A stretch of 7,616 bases of DNA from contig JABSRR010000057.1 in assembly GCA_013215025.1 (NCBI GenBank), forward strand, positions 1 to 7,616, written 5' to 3'. This document shows, piece by piece, positions 1 through 7,616 of the stretch. The notes under the pieces are model-generated. The model saw only the letters and a list, made by a program, of their open reading frames with translations. It was not told the DNA's origin and made no database searches. The translations under genes were made by a program, and so were the position numbers. Positions within the stretch are counted from its first letter, which is position 1; every line of letters begins with the position of its first letter. The stretch comes from Pseudomonadales bacterium (lineage in GTDB: Bacteria > Pseudomonadota > Gammaproteobacteria > Pseudomonadales > DT-91).

Positions 1-1170
1 GCGCTGCGCATGCGCATCATAAGTTGTAACAACCCACTATTTGACAATGCCTATCAAATTATCTTAACAGCTGCAGCTGCAAAGATTCACGTCCAAACCT
101 TGGACTGGTCCTCAGACGCAGCGATAGTCAACGATGACGCGAAGTTCGAACGACGCTGTATGGAGCTGGGTTACCAAGCTGTAGATCTAGCGGCAGAGCC
201 CTTATTTCGCTTGCAGCTTGTCAAGCGCTCTAACAGTGCACATACGCTCGTGATGTCGGCTCACCACACCTGTATTGACGGTGTATCGATGAACGTTATT
301 AAAGAAGCTTATACCAAGCTTTATAGCGCGATCAAAGCCGATCCCAATGCAAATCAGCAAGCGTTGATTACACAGCTATTGGTTGATGATGATTACCAGC
401 ACTATGTGCAGCAACAGTACACCTATACCGATCAACAGCAAAATATTGAGCAATGGCGCGCCCTATTAGAAAATAATCAGGCTGCTATTCCGCTGCTAAC
501 ATCGGCCAATACAAACGATAGCACTAAGCAAGAATTTATCGTTAGGCAATATCAAGACAGTGCTGAGCATCGTCAACAGATTGAAGCTTTTTGTGCCAAT
601 CAAAATATTGCCGTAGCCAGTTACCTTAAAACGGTTTATGGCTTACTGATACAAGCTTATTGCTATAGCGAGCAAGGATTTTCATTTACTGAAATTATTG
701 CCGGTAGAAATCGCAATAACTTTGCCCAAGTTGGCTGTTATTTCCAACACCGCCAACATTGCTTCTCTAGCATAAACTGTAACGACGAACTGCTCAGGCT
801 GTTGCAAGACGTTGACCAATACCGGCAGCAAATGCGCAACACCGGCGACATATCAAACGCCATGCAGCGCCAATTAATGCCAGAGTCACCGGTGCAGTTT
901 TTATTTAATTTTTATACTTTAGAGCGTGACTTTGAGTTTGCCGGCGAACGGATTTCAAGCGCTTTAATACCACCAGAGATGGATCAGGCGATCAACTTTA
1001 CGTGTCAACCCAGCGACCAAGGTTTCTTGCTCAACCTAAGCTATGCGCAGGGTCGCTTTAATGGTGATGCGTTTTTCGAGCATTTTGCAGCGCTATCAGC
1101 GCAAATTTTAGCTGGTACGCAAGTGATTAGCGCGCTACAGCTTAACCCAGCAACACTCAATGCTCAAGAT
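1..1170 (+). other. Condensation domain of module 1 (N-terminally cut by the window, divergent)
   Basis: About residues 1-390. The window opens inside the C2 motif (ALRMRI, normally RHExLRTxF), so roughly the first 50 residues are missing. The catalytic motif is intact: H88-H89-T-C-I-D93-G94, with His89 as the expected active-site base. It lies 86 residues after the C2 leucine, against 82 in the second C domain. Beyond that the domain departs from consensus. The C4 region is only DYQHYV (131-136), the C5 region reads AGRNRNN then GCYFQH (234-250) instead of GTxxANR...GFFVNT, and the C6 motif (usually HxxxPFE) is not recognisable. SPVQFLFNFY (296-305) fits C7. C2 motif to A-domain start is about 35 residues shorter than in module 2. 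It should join an upstream acyl or peptidyl donor to the module 1 amino acid. It could be a starter-type (fatty-acylating) C domain or an unusual elongation C domain; the donor cannot be told without upstream sequence. Confidence 0.9.
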
Positions 1171-4100
1171 AACGGGCTTACTGCGCCAGACTATGATCAG
1201 CACACCGTGATTGCCAAGATTGAAGCGCAAATTGCACGCAGCCCAGACTTACCAGCCGTGTATTGTGATAATCAATGCTACAGCTATGCCGAGCTGAATC
1301 ATCGGGCAACTCAGCTTGCTCAGCAATTATATGCGAACAATAGTTTTGAGCCCGGTGTGCGCATTGCCATCTGCCTACCAGCAGGCATTGAATTTATGAC
1401 AAGCTTACTTGCCTGTCTTAAGCTTGGCGCTTGCTATATTCCGATAGATGCGAACTACCCCAGTGCGCGTATTGCTTATATTCTTAAAGACAGTCAGGCT
1501 AGCTGCTTTATTAGCAATCACGATATTTATTGCATATTGCAAGAAGATCAAGAGCGCAGTTTAACGACTGCGATTTATCTTATTGATAAGCCAGAGCAGC
1601 AAGCAGTTAAAACTGCAGCCAGCACAAAAAATCCAATATTAAGCTCGCCTTACCTAGAACAAAATTTAGACAGCCCGCTGTATGCTATTTACACCTCAGG
1701 TTCTACCGGCAAACCCAAAGGCGCTTTAGTCAGTCAGCGCGGCGAACTAAACCTAATAGACTGGTACAACACGACGTATCAGTTAGATAGCCAAGATTGT
1801 GGCTTAATCATCTCGGCCTTGGGTTTTGACCTAACTCAGAAGAATCTTTTAGCGCCGCTTTGTGTCGGCGCTAGTGTTAGTTTTTATCAGCAGCCTTATG
1901 ACGGCAAGACCATTGCTCAGCAAATTAATGCGCAATCAATCACTTGGATTAACTGCGCCCCAAGTGCACTTTACCCAGTTATTGAGGCCAGTCAAACGCA
2001 TGCCTACCAGCCTCTTCGCTCCTTACGCTGGGTGCTTTTAGGTGGCGAAAGTATTCGCAGCGAGGCGCTATCCGATTGGCTAAATCACGCTGATTGTAAG
2101 GCTCGCTTGGTTAATATGTACGGTCCCACCGAATGTACCGATATTGCCAGTCATTGTATTGTTGATGATATTAACGCTTTCTCATCTGCCGCTATACCAA
2201 TTGGCAGCGCTTGCCAAAATGTTGGCTTGCATATTATTGATGCTAGCCAAAAAGTATTAGACCAAGGCATGGCTGGCGAGCTTTGCATCAGCGGCGAAAG
2301 CTTAGGCCTAGGTTATATCAATCAAGCCAAGCTTAGCGAGGAGGTTTTTATTGAACATCCTCAGCTGGGCAAAATTTATCGCACTGGCGACTTAGTTCAT
2401 TGGCGCGATGATGGTCAATTTGTATTTATTAGCCGCTTGGACCATCAGGTAAAAGTTCGCGGCTTACGCATTGAACTCGGTGAGATAGAGTGGGCATTTA
2501 AGTCGCTAGCTGGCGTCACCGATGCCCTAGCCGTTGCTAAGCATGATGAACTGTTGGTATACCTTATCAGTCAAGATGAAGATGTTGACTGGCGTAGCGA
2601 CATTGCTAAACAGCTGCCAGCTTATATGCTGCCACAATCGGTGTTTGTCTTGCCAGACTGGCCGCTTACCGCTAATGGTAAAATTGATCGATCAGCATTG
2701 CCTGATACGCAGCAAGCACGCGTTGAATTAATCGCCGCACGCAATCAAACTGAGCAAGCTATTCTCAGCATCTTCGAGCGCAGCTTAGGCAAGCAAGGCA
2801 TTTCAATTAACGACAACTTTTTTGAACTTGGCGGCCACTCGCTGCTTGCAGCGCGAGCAGTGAATGAAATTCGCGAGCAATTTCAGGTAGAGCTACCCTT
2901 GCGCGAAGTGTTTGAATCTCCAACGGTCGAGGCGATTGCCGCCATCATAGATAACGGACAGGCGGCCACTGCGCTGCAGCTGCCTGCACTAGCGCCACAT
3001 GTCGAGCCGGCAGAAAACGGCCACTACCCCCTAAGCCAGCAGCAGCAGCGAATGTATCTAATCGAACAGATACAAGGTGCTAGCACCATGTATTCTATTC
3101 CATTAATTGTACAGCTGCAGCAAACTGAGCAACAGGCAATCGATATTGCTGCCTTGCGACACGCCATTACGCAGCTTGGCGAGCATTATCCAATATTGCG
3201 CACACGCATAAGTCATCAACAACAAACCCAGTACCAGCATCCGCAGCAAAGTTTTCAATACATCAGTAACGAAGCATTACAGCTAACCCTGCACCGATTG
3301 GATTCAGATACTGCTATAGACAAGGCGTTAGCATGGGAAGCGCAAAAGCCTTTTCGATTAGACGCTGATGAGGCACTGTTTGTTGCGCATGCCTACCAAT
3401 TAATCGATAAACCAGAGCGTTTAGTTTTACTGATTAATCACCACCATATTATCTCGGACGGCAGCTCCATTCAGATTCTTATCGAACGGCTGGGGGCTTT
3501 TTACCAAGCAGCCTGTCAAGGTGATGAGATTTCGCCTGATCCTGAGCAGCGTAGCTATTTTGACTATGTTTACTGGCAGCGGGACATATTGCAGAGTGAA
3601 ACTTACCAACAGCATATGGATTACTGGTTAAAACAGTTGTCGCAGCCGCCTGTATTAGCATTAGCAAGCGATCTTCGTCAGCCGGCAGAGACATTGAGCC
3701 GTCGTGGTGAGCTGATCAGCTTTGAGATCGTTAGCAGCACCGTCACTGCACTCCAACAGCTAGCAGTAAACCACCAAAGCAGTCGTTTTAGCATTTATCT
3801 TGCCGCTTTCAACCTACTGTTATCGCGCTACAGCGAGCAGCAAGATATTATTATCGGCACCACCGTAGCCAATCGCCCGATCAGCAGCATGCAGTCGATT
3901 CCGGGTTTTTTCGTCAACACCTTAGCATTACGCAATCAGCTTAATCACGACGAGAGCTTTTTAGAGCTTTTAAACAAGGTCAAAACATCGCTTGATCAAG
4001 CACTATCGCGCCAAATGGTGCCATTTGAGGCATTACTCGATCAACTGGAGCTTGACCGTAATCTTGCTCACTCACCGGTTTTTCAGGCATTTATTAACTA

Positions 4101-7100
4101 TCAGTCAGCCGACCAGCTTAATCAACAGCCAGATACGTCGAGCTTTATGCTACATGATTTAATGGTTAGTCCTTATCATGGCGTAGACGACAGTTTAGCT
4201 ACCAAGCGCCAGGCTAAATTTGAGATAAGCCTCAATATTGCCGAATCAAGTAACGGCGTTAGCGCTTCAATTGAATACCGCAGCCAATTGTATAGCCAGG
4301 CTTCTATGCAGTTATTTGCCGATCATTTCTGTCAACTGCTAGCCGAAATAAGTCAGCACGCTGATCGCAGCCTGCATCAAATAAATATGCTAAGCAATGC
4401 AGAACTTAATTGGCAACTCGCACTCGATCAAACTGACAGCTTAAATCATACTGCCTACGATTTTAGTCAGGATATTGAAAATTTTGACCAGCTTTTAGGC
4501 ATTCATCAGTATATCGAAGCTCAAGTTGAAAAAACGCCTAACGCAATAGCGGTTGTCGATGAAAAACAACGATTAAGCTATGTCCAGCTAAACTGCCAAG
4601 CTAATCAACTGGCAAGACACTTAAAAGCTAATGGCGTTGAAGCGAATAGCGCTGTAGCAATCTGCATGCAGCGTAGTTGCAATATGTCGATTGCGCTTCT
4701 GGCAAGTCTAAAACTCGGGGCGCATTATATTCCTCTGGACCCGACTTTACCGCTTGAGCGCCTGCAATTTATGCTACAAGACACTAACGCTGCCTGTGTT
4801 TTGTATAACAGCGCCGACAAATCGCTTGATGAAGTCATCTCTGGTTTAATCGCAGCAAAAAAATATGCGGTCAATCAAACAAAAGACTACCGCCAGCAAG
4901 AAGACAGCAATTTAAATATTATTATCGACTCAGCGCAGTTATTTAATATTATTTACACCTCGGGATCTACCGGAAACCCTAAGGGTGTAATGGTACCGCA
5001 TCGCGGTATTATTAATCGCTTACTCTGGATGCAGCAGCAATACCCTATTGACGCTGACGACAAAATTTTACAAAAAACACCATTTAGTTTTGATGTGTCT
5101 GTATGGGAGTTATTCTGGCCACTAATGGTGGGCAGCCAAATTGTTTACGCTAAACCTGAAGGGCATAAAGACCCTGACTATCTGGTCGACTGTATTCAAC
5201 GTTATGCGATTAGCACGATACATTTTGTACCTTCTATGCTGTCGTTATTTTTGCAGTCAAGCCAGGTGGCTAAATGCCAGAGTCTGCGCCAAGTATTCTG
5301 CTCAGGTGAAGCCCTACAATTGTCACAAGTTGATGACTTCCATCAGCGCCTCAATCATGCAAAGGATCAAAGTCAGTTTATAGCGCTGCATAATTTATAT
5401 GGCCCAACTGAAGCGTCAGTTGATGTCTCTTTTTACGCTTGTGATGCCAATGATAGCCACAGCTCAGTTCCTATCGGTAAACCTATCGCTAATACCCAGT
5501 TATTAGTGCTGGATCAATATTTGCAACCACTGCCAGTGGGTATTGCCGGCGAGCTTTATATTGGCGGTGCTAACTTAGCGCTTGGTTATCTTAATCAGCC
5601 CGCTTTAACTGCGGCCAGTTTTATTGATAACCCTTTCTATCATAGCCATAATTTCCCATCGGAAAAATTATATAAAACTGGCGATACGGTAAAATATTTA
5701 GCCGACGGTAATATCGCCTATCTCGGCCGCAACGACAATCAAGTAAAGATCCGTGGTTTACGGATTGAATTGGGAGAAATCGAACAAGCTTTACTTAACT
5801 TGGACGTCATTGACAGTGCCTGCGTTATCGCTGAGCAGCATCAAGGTGAAGCAATTATTATCGCCTATTACTGCAGTTCAAAAGATGTTGAGCAAACCCT
5901 TCTACAAACATCCCTACAACAGACATTACCGGCCTATATGCTGCCGAATTTTTACCTGCCGCTTACCGCTATGCCGTTAAGCGCCAATGGTAAGCTCGAC
6001 CGAAAACAACTGCCTAAGCCAGATTTACAACAGCTTGCTAATCAATCATCTGAATTTATCGAGGCCACTACAGCAATTGAAAAACAGCTATTGCTTTTTT
6101 GGCAACAGCTATTGCAGCTGAGCGCCATCAGCAGTGACAGTGATTTCTTCCAAATAGGTGGGCACTCATTAAAAGCAGCCAGCTTAGTCGCAAAAATTCG
6201 CCAAGCCTATGCCGTTGACATTCAGCTGCGCGACATGTTCGATGCCCGCAATATTCAAGCGCAGGCGCTGCTGATAGAGAGCAAACAGCAGCAACAACAT
6301 AGCAGCACGCCCATTGAAGCACAGCAAAGCCGTGAGCATTTACCTTTATCATATGCTCAGCAACGACTCTGGTTTTTAGCTCAGCTCGACCCTCAATCTG
6401 CAACTTATAATATGCCGGCTGCGCTGCGTATTCGTGGCAAGCTGAATACCCAGTTATTAAGCGAAGCTTTCGCTGCAGTGATCAATCGACATGAAGTATT
6501 GCGCAGCAACATTATCAATCATGCTGGTGAACCACAGCTGCAGATTCACTCAAGCATAGAAACGCCGATTGAATGTATTGACGTCAGTAATGAGCAAGCA
6601 GCGCTCGATTATGCACGCATACATGCGCACCGTGAATTTGACTTAAGCCATGGCCCTCTGATTCATATAAGCGCATTAAGCATAGATTCAGACTTACATA
6701 TTGTCTTGGTTAACATGCATCATATTATTTCTGATGCCTGGTCTATCCAGATTCTAATTAAAGAATTGGCATTGCAATATGTCAATGTATCGCAACAGCA
6801 GTATATTCGTTTAGAAGAGCTACCAATTCAATATGCCGACTACGCCAGCTGGCAACGCAACTGGCTACAAGGTGAAGTGCTAGACCAACAATTAGACTTT
6901 TGGCGCAAAACACTTGCTGGCGCCCCGAGCTTGCTGCAGCTTCCAACTGATCGCCCGCGCCCATCGACACAAACCTTCGCTGGCGCTGTTTTCTCTGGCG
7001 CAATATCGCCTACATTACAGCAACAGCTGCAGCAATTTTCTCAGCAACAGCATTGCACGATGTTCATGACTTGCTTATCGGCATACGCTGTGATGCTGCA

Positions 7101-7616
7101 ATACTTTGCCAAGTCAGATGACATTTGCATCGGCATTCCATTGGCAGGGCGCTCTCTGGAAGGTGTTGAGAACCTGATAGGCTTTTTTATTAACGCGCTG
7201 ATTATTCGACACGATTTATCAGATAATTTATCGAGCCATGAATTATTAGCGCAAACAAAAAAGCAAGTGTTAGCGGCATTTGCACATGAACATATACCGA
7301 TTGAGATGCTGTTAAACGAACTAGACGTTGAACGCAGCTTGGCGTATACACCGATCGCGCAATGTGCTTTCAATATGCTTAATCATCAGCCGCTAGACTT
7401 ATTATCTGGTGAAAATGATATTGGCTTAGACATTGAGCTACTAAAGAGCGAGCAAACGGTTGCCAAATTTGATTTGCAGTTTAGCTTACTTGAAACGGAT
7501 CACGGCATCGACATTAACATTGAATATGCCAGCGATCTGTTTGATGAGAGCAGTATTGCCAAATTTTATCAATGCTATATACAGATACTCGAAAGCTTTG
7601 TTAGCCAAGCGAATAT
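1..7616 (+). CDS. Multimodular non-ribosomal peptide synthetase, internal fragment (partial at both ends)
   Basis: Frame +1 is open across all 2538 codons and encodes, in order, C(partial)-A-T-C-A-T-C(nearly complete). NRPSs are cytosolic assembly lines: A domains activate amino acids as adenylates, T domains carry them on phosphopantetheine, and C domains form the peptide bonds. Seen directly: three HHxxxD motifs (residues 88-93, 1148-1153, 2240-2245), two YTSGSTG adenylate-binding loops (564-570, 1652-1658), two GGHSL carrier motifs (Ser947, Ser2056) and two NGK[IL]DR motifs (892-897, 1996-2001). No E, MT, Cy or TE domain is visible. Start and stop codons are outside the window, so full length, loading module and release mechanism are unknown; the protein is well over 2538 residues. 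The corresponding motifs of the two modules are nearly identical in protein but differ at many wobble positions, which argues for old rather than recent module duplication. Recognition as an NRPS is certain; the product is unknown and no gene name is justified. Confidence 0.98.
1201..2715 (+). other. Adenylation domain of module 1, substrate unassigned
   Basis: About residues 401-905; activates an amino acid with ATP and loads it on the following T domain. Core motifs are in order: A1 YSYAEL (427-432), A2 LKLGACYIPID (473-483), A3 YTSGSTGKPKG (564-574), A4 GFDLTQKN (608-615), A5 NMYGPTE (705-711), A7 YRTGDL (793-798), A8 RGLRIELGEIE (820-830), A10 NGKIDR (892-897) with catalytic Lys894. Aligned by eye to the GrsA phenylalanine domain, the pocket residues are D610, L611, K614, N651, L679, G681, M706, D714, I715, K894, giving the code DLKNLGMDIK. 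Asp610 is the usual anchor for the alpha-amino group, so an alpha-amino acid is expected. I do not recognise the rest of the code. Lys at the third position occurs in some Glu-type codes and could favour a polar or acidic side chain, but Asp714 argues the other way. The stretch between A8 and A10 is about 16 residues shorter than in module 2. The domain looks active; the substrate is open. Confidence 0.96.
2734..2952 (+). other. Peptidyl carrier (T) domain of module 1
   Basis: About residues 912-984. The phosphopantetheine attachment motif FFELGGHSLLAAR spans residues 940-952, with Ser947 (codon at 2839-2841) as the modified serine. The flanks fit the four-helix carrier fold: TEQAILSIFERSLG before it and PLREVFESPTVEAIA after it. 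It holds the module 1 aminoacyl group as acceptor, then the peptidyl chain as donor for the second C domain. Only about 25 residues separate it from the next C domain, leaving no room for an epimerization domain. Confidence 0.97.
2839..2841 (+). other. Predicted 4'-phosphopantetheine attachment site, Ser947 of the first T domain
   Basis: This is the serine codon (TCG) within LGGHSLL. In carrier proteins this serine is modified by a Sfp/EntD-type phosphopantetheinyl transferase. The assignment rests on motif position alone. Confidence 0.95.
3022..4395 (+). other. Condensation domain of module 2 (complete)
   Basis: About residues 1008-1465. Motifs in order: C1 PLSQQQQRMYL (1010-1020), C2 HYPILRTRI (1062-1070), C3 H1148-H1149-I-I-S-D1153-G1154 (catalytic base His1149), C4 YFDYVYWQR (1186-1194), C5 IGTTVANR (1285-1292) followed by PGFFVNTL (1301-1308), and C6 RQMVPFEALL (1337-1346). 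It forms the peptide bond between the module 1 product and the serine loaded by module 2. The C1 region lacks the FHHxxxxxGD-type signature of dual epimerization/condensation domains, and no E domain precedes it. An LCL-type domain with an L-configured donor is therefore likely, though LCL versus DCL was judged by context and not by phylogeny. The C1 motif is oddly Gln-rich: SQQQQR replaces the usual SxAQxR. All expected catalytic residues are present. Confidence 0.96.
4501..6024 (+). other. Adenylation domain of module 2, serine-specific (predicted)
   Basis: About residues 1501-2008. Motifs: A1 LSYVQL (1525-1530), A2 LKLGAHYIPLD (1570-1580), A3 YTSGSTGNPKG (1652-1662), A4 FSFDVSVWELFWPL (1695-1708), A5 NLYGPTE (1798-1804), A7 YKTGD (1891-1895), A8 RGLRIELGEIE (1918-1928), A10 NGKLDR (1996-2001) with catalytic Lys1998. 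Pocket residues aligned to GrsA are D1698, V1699, W1702, H1741, F1766, S1768, L1799, V1807, D1808, K1998. The code DVWHFSLVDK is, from memory, the serine code of EntF in enterobactin synthesis, and it is close to other known serine codes (DVWHLSLIDK). The domain should therefore form seryl-AMP and load L-Ser on Ser2056 of the next T domain. The DNA between A2 and A3, around 4800-4960, is more AT-rich and encodes a variable loop, which is usual for that region. No core motif is damaged. Serine is the only well-supported building block in this window. Confidence 0.96.
6061..6276 (+). other. Peptidyl carrier (T) domain of module 2
   Basis: About residues 2021-2092. The core motif FFQIGGHSLKAA spans residues 2049-2060, with Ser2056 (codon at 6166-6168) as the phosphopantetheine site. 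IEKQLLLFWQQLLQL comes before it and IQLRDMFDARNIQAQAL after it, as expected for helices 1 and 3-4. Ile replaces the common Leu before GGHS, a mild and frequent variation. It carries the seryl and then the peptidyl-seryl intermediate and donates it to the third C domain. Confidence 0.97.
6166..6168 (+). other. Predicted 4'-phosphopantetheine attachment site, Ser2056 of the second T domain
   Basis: This is the serine codon (TCA) within IGGHSLK, assigned by its position in the carrier core motif. It is the predicted loading site for the serine activated by the adjacent A domain. Confidence 0.95.
6277..6336 (+). other. Gln-rich inter-module linker (T2 to third C domain)
   Basis: Residues 2093-2112, between the last helix of the T domain and the LPLSYAQ start of the next C domain. 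It includes ESKQQQQHSS followed by PIEAQQS. It is polar and predicted flexible, with no domain motif. Mixed CAG and CAA codons encode the glutamines, so it is not a pure trinucleotide repeat. Its likely role is to let the carrier domain swing between catalytic partners. Confidence 0.75.
6337..7616 (+). other. Condensation domain of module 3 (C-terminal end cut by the window)
   Basis: About residues 2113-2538. Motifs: C1 LPLSYAQQRLWFL (2114-2126), C2 RHEVLRSN (2163-2170), C3 H2240-H2241-I-I-S-D2245-A2246, C4 YADYASWQR (2279-2287), C5 IGIPLAGR (2377-2384) and then IGFFINAL (2393-2400), C6 HEHIPIEMLL (2429-2438). The last residues fall in the C-terminal part of the fold, so the domain is essentially whole and the hinge to the next A domain lies just past the window. 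It should condense the Ser-ended chain with the third module's amino acid. The SYAQQRLWFLxQLDPxSATYNMP-like N-terminus is typical of elongation C domains and lacks the dual E/C signature. The oddity is Ala2246, where HHxxxDG normally has Gly; the catalytic His2241 and structural Asp2245 are retained, so activity is plausible. It is closer to the consensus than the first C domain. Confidence 0.95.

Noticed and set aside
10..12. ATG at codon 4 as a possible gene start
   Set aside because: No ribosome binding site can be judged with so little upstream sequence, and the codon lies within the C2 motif, so starting here would remove the conserved N-terminus of the C domain. The frame is also open to base 1, so the gene almost certainly begins upstream.
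5..16. Perfect 12-base palindrome TGCGCATGCGCA near the window start
   Set aside because: It falls inside coding sequence for the C2 motif (Leu-Arg-Met-Arg), has no flanking regulatory context, and a short GC-rich palindrome is expected by chance.
2953..3021. Possible epimerization domain between the first T domain and the second C domain
   Set aside because: Only about 25 residues lie between the two domains, whereas an E domain needs some 400, and only one HHxxxDG motif is found before the next A domain.
3022..3090. Dual epimerization/condensation type for the second or third C domain
   Set aside because: The expected N-terminal HH[IL]xxxxGD signature is absent: the second C domain reads MYLIEQIQG and the third reads LWFLAQLDP at that place.
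3421..3460. Heterocyclization (Cy) domain
   Set aside because: Cy domains carry DxxxxD in place of HHxxxDG; here HHIISDG is intact, and serine loading alone does not imply oxazoline formation.
7041..7373. A 110-codon open frame on the minus strand, the longest of several short alternative ORFs
   Set aside because: It lies antisense to conserved C5-C7 motifs of the third C domain, has no recognisable domain, and is explained as a shadow of the strongly coding +1 frame. The same applies to the shorter ORFs at 2534-2731, 3427-3694, 5141-5383, 5753-5980, 6128-6403 and 6782-7003.

Overview
The whole window is the inside of one very large gene. Frame +1 stays open from base 1 to base 7616 (2538 codons plus 2 bases, no stop codon), and its translation is a multimodular non-ribosomal peptide synthetase (NRPS). 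Neither the start nor the stop of the gene lies in the window. There is no intergenic DNA, and I found no RNA gene, mobile element, CRISPR array, promoter or terminator. Residue numbers below count from the first codon of the window.

Layout: (1) bases 1-1170, a condensation (C) domain that enters the window inside its C2 motif and is clearly divergent; (2) bases 1201-2715, an adenylation (A) domain with an unusual specificity pocket; (3) bases 2734-2952, a carrier (T/PCP) domain; (4) bases 3022-4395, a second C domain; (5) bases 4501-6024, an A domain whose ten-residue pocket reads DVWHFSLVDK, a serine code; (6) bases 6061-6276, a second T domain; (7) bases 6277-6336, a Gln-rich linker; (8) bases 6337-7616, a third C domain, almost complete, with HHIISDA in place of the usual HHxxxDG. 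The order is (C)-A-T-C-A-T-C, so two full elongation modules are visible and a third begins.

Together these domains act as an assembly line. Module 1 accepts an upstream acyl or peptidyl group and adds an amino acid I cannot name. Module 2 adds serine. The third C domain passes the Ser-ended chain to a third residue whose A domain lies downstream. No epimerization, methylation, oxidation, cyclization, reductase or thioesterase domain lies in the window. Neither full C domain carries the FHHxxxxxGD-type N-terminal motif of dual epimerization/condensation domains, so the visible sequence gives no sign of D-residues.

Organism: the architecture and the motif style are bacterial. Base composition in the mid-40s % GC (estimated from a few sampled lines), many TTA/CAA codons and Gln-rich linkers would fit a gammaproteobacterium, perhaps marine or host-associated. 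That is an inference and not firm. Overall this is a recognisable class of secondary-metabolite gene. Its points of interest are the divergent first C domain, the unassigned first A-domain pocket and the altered catalytic motif of the third C domain.
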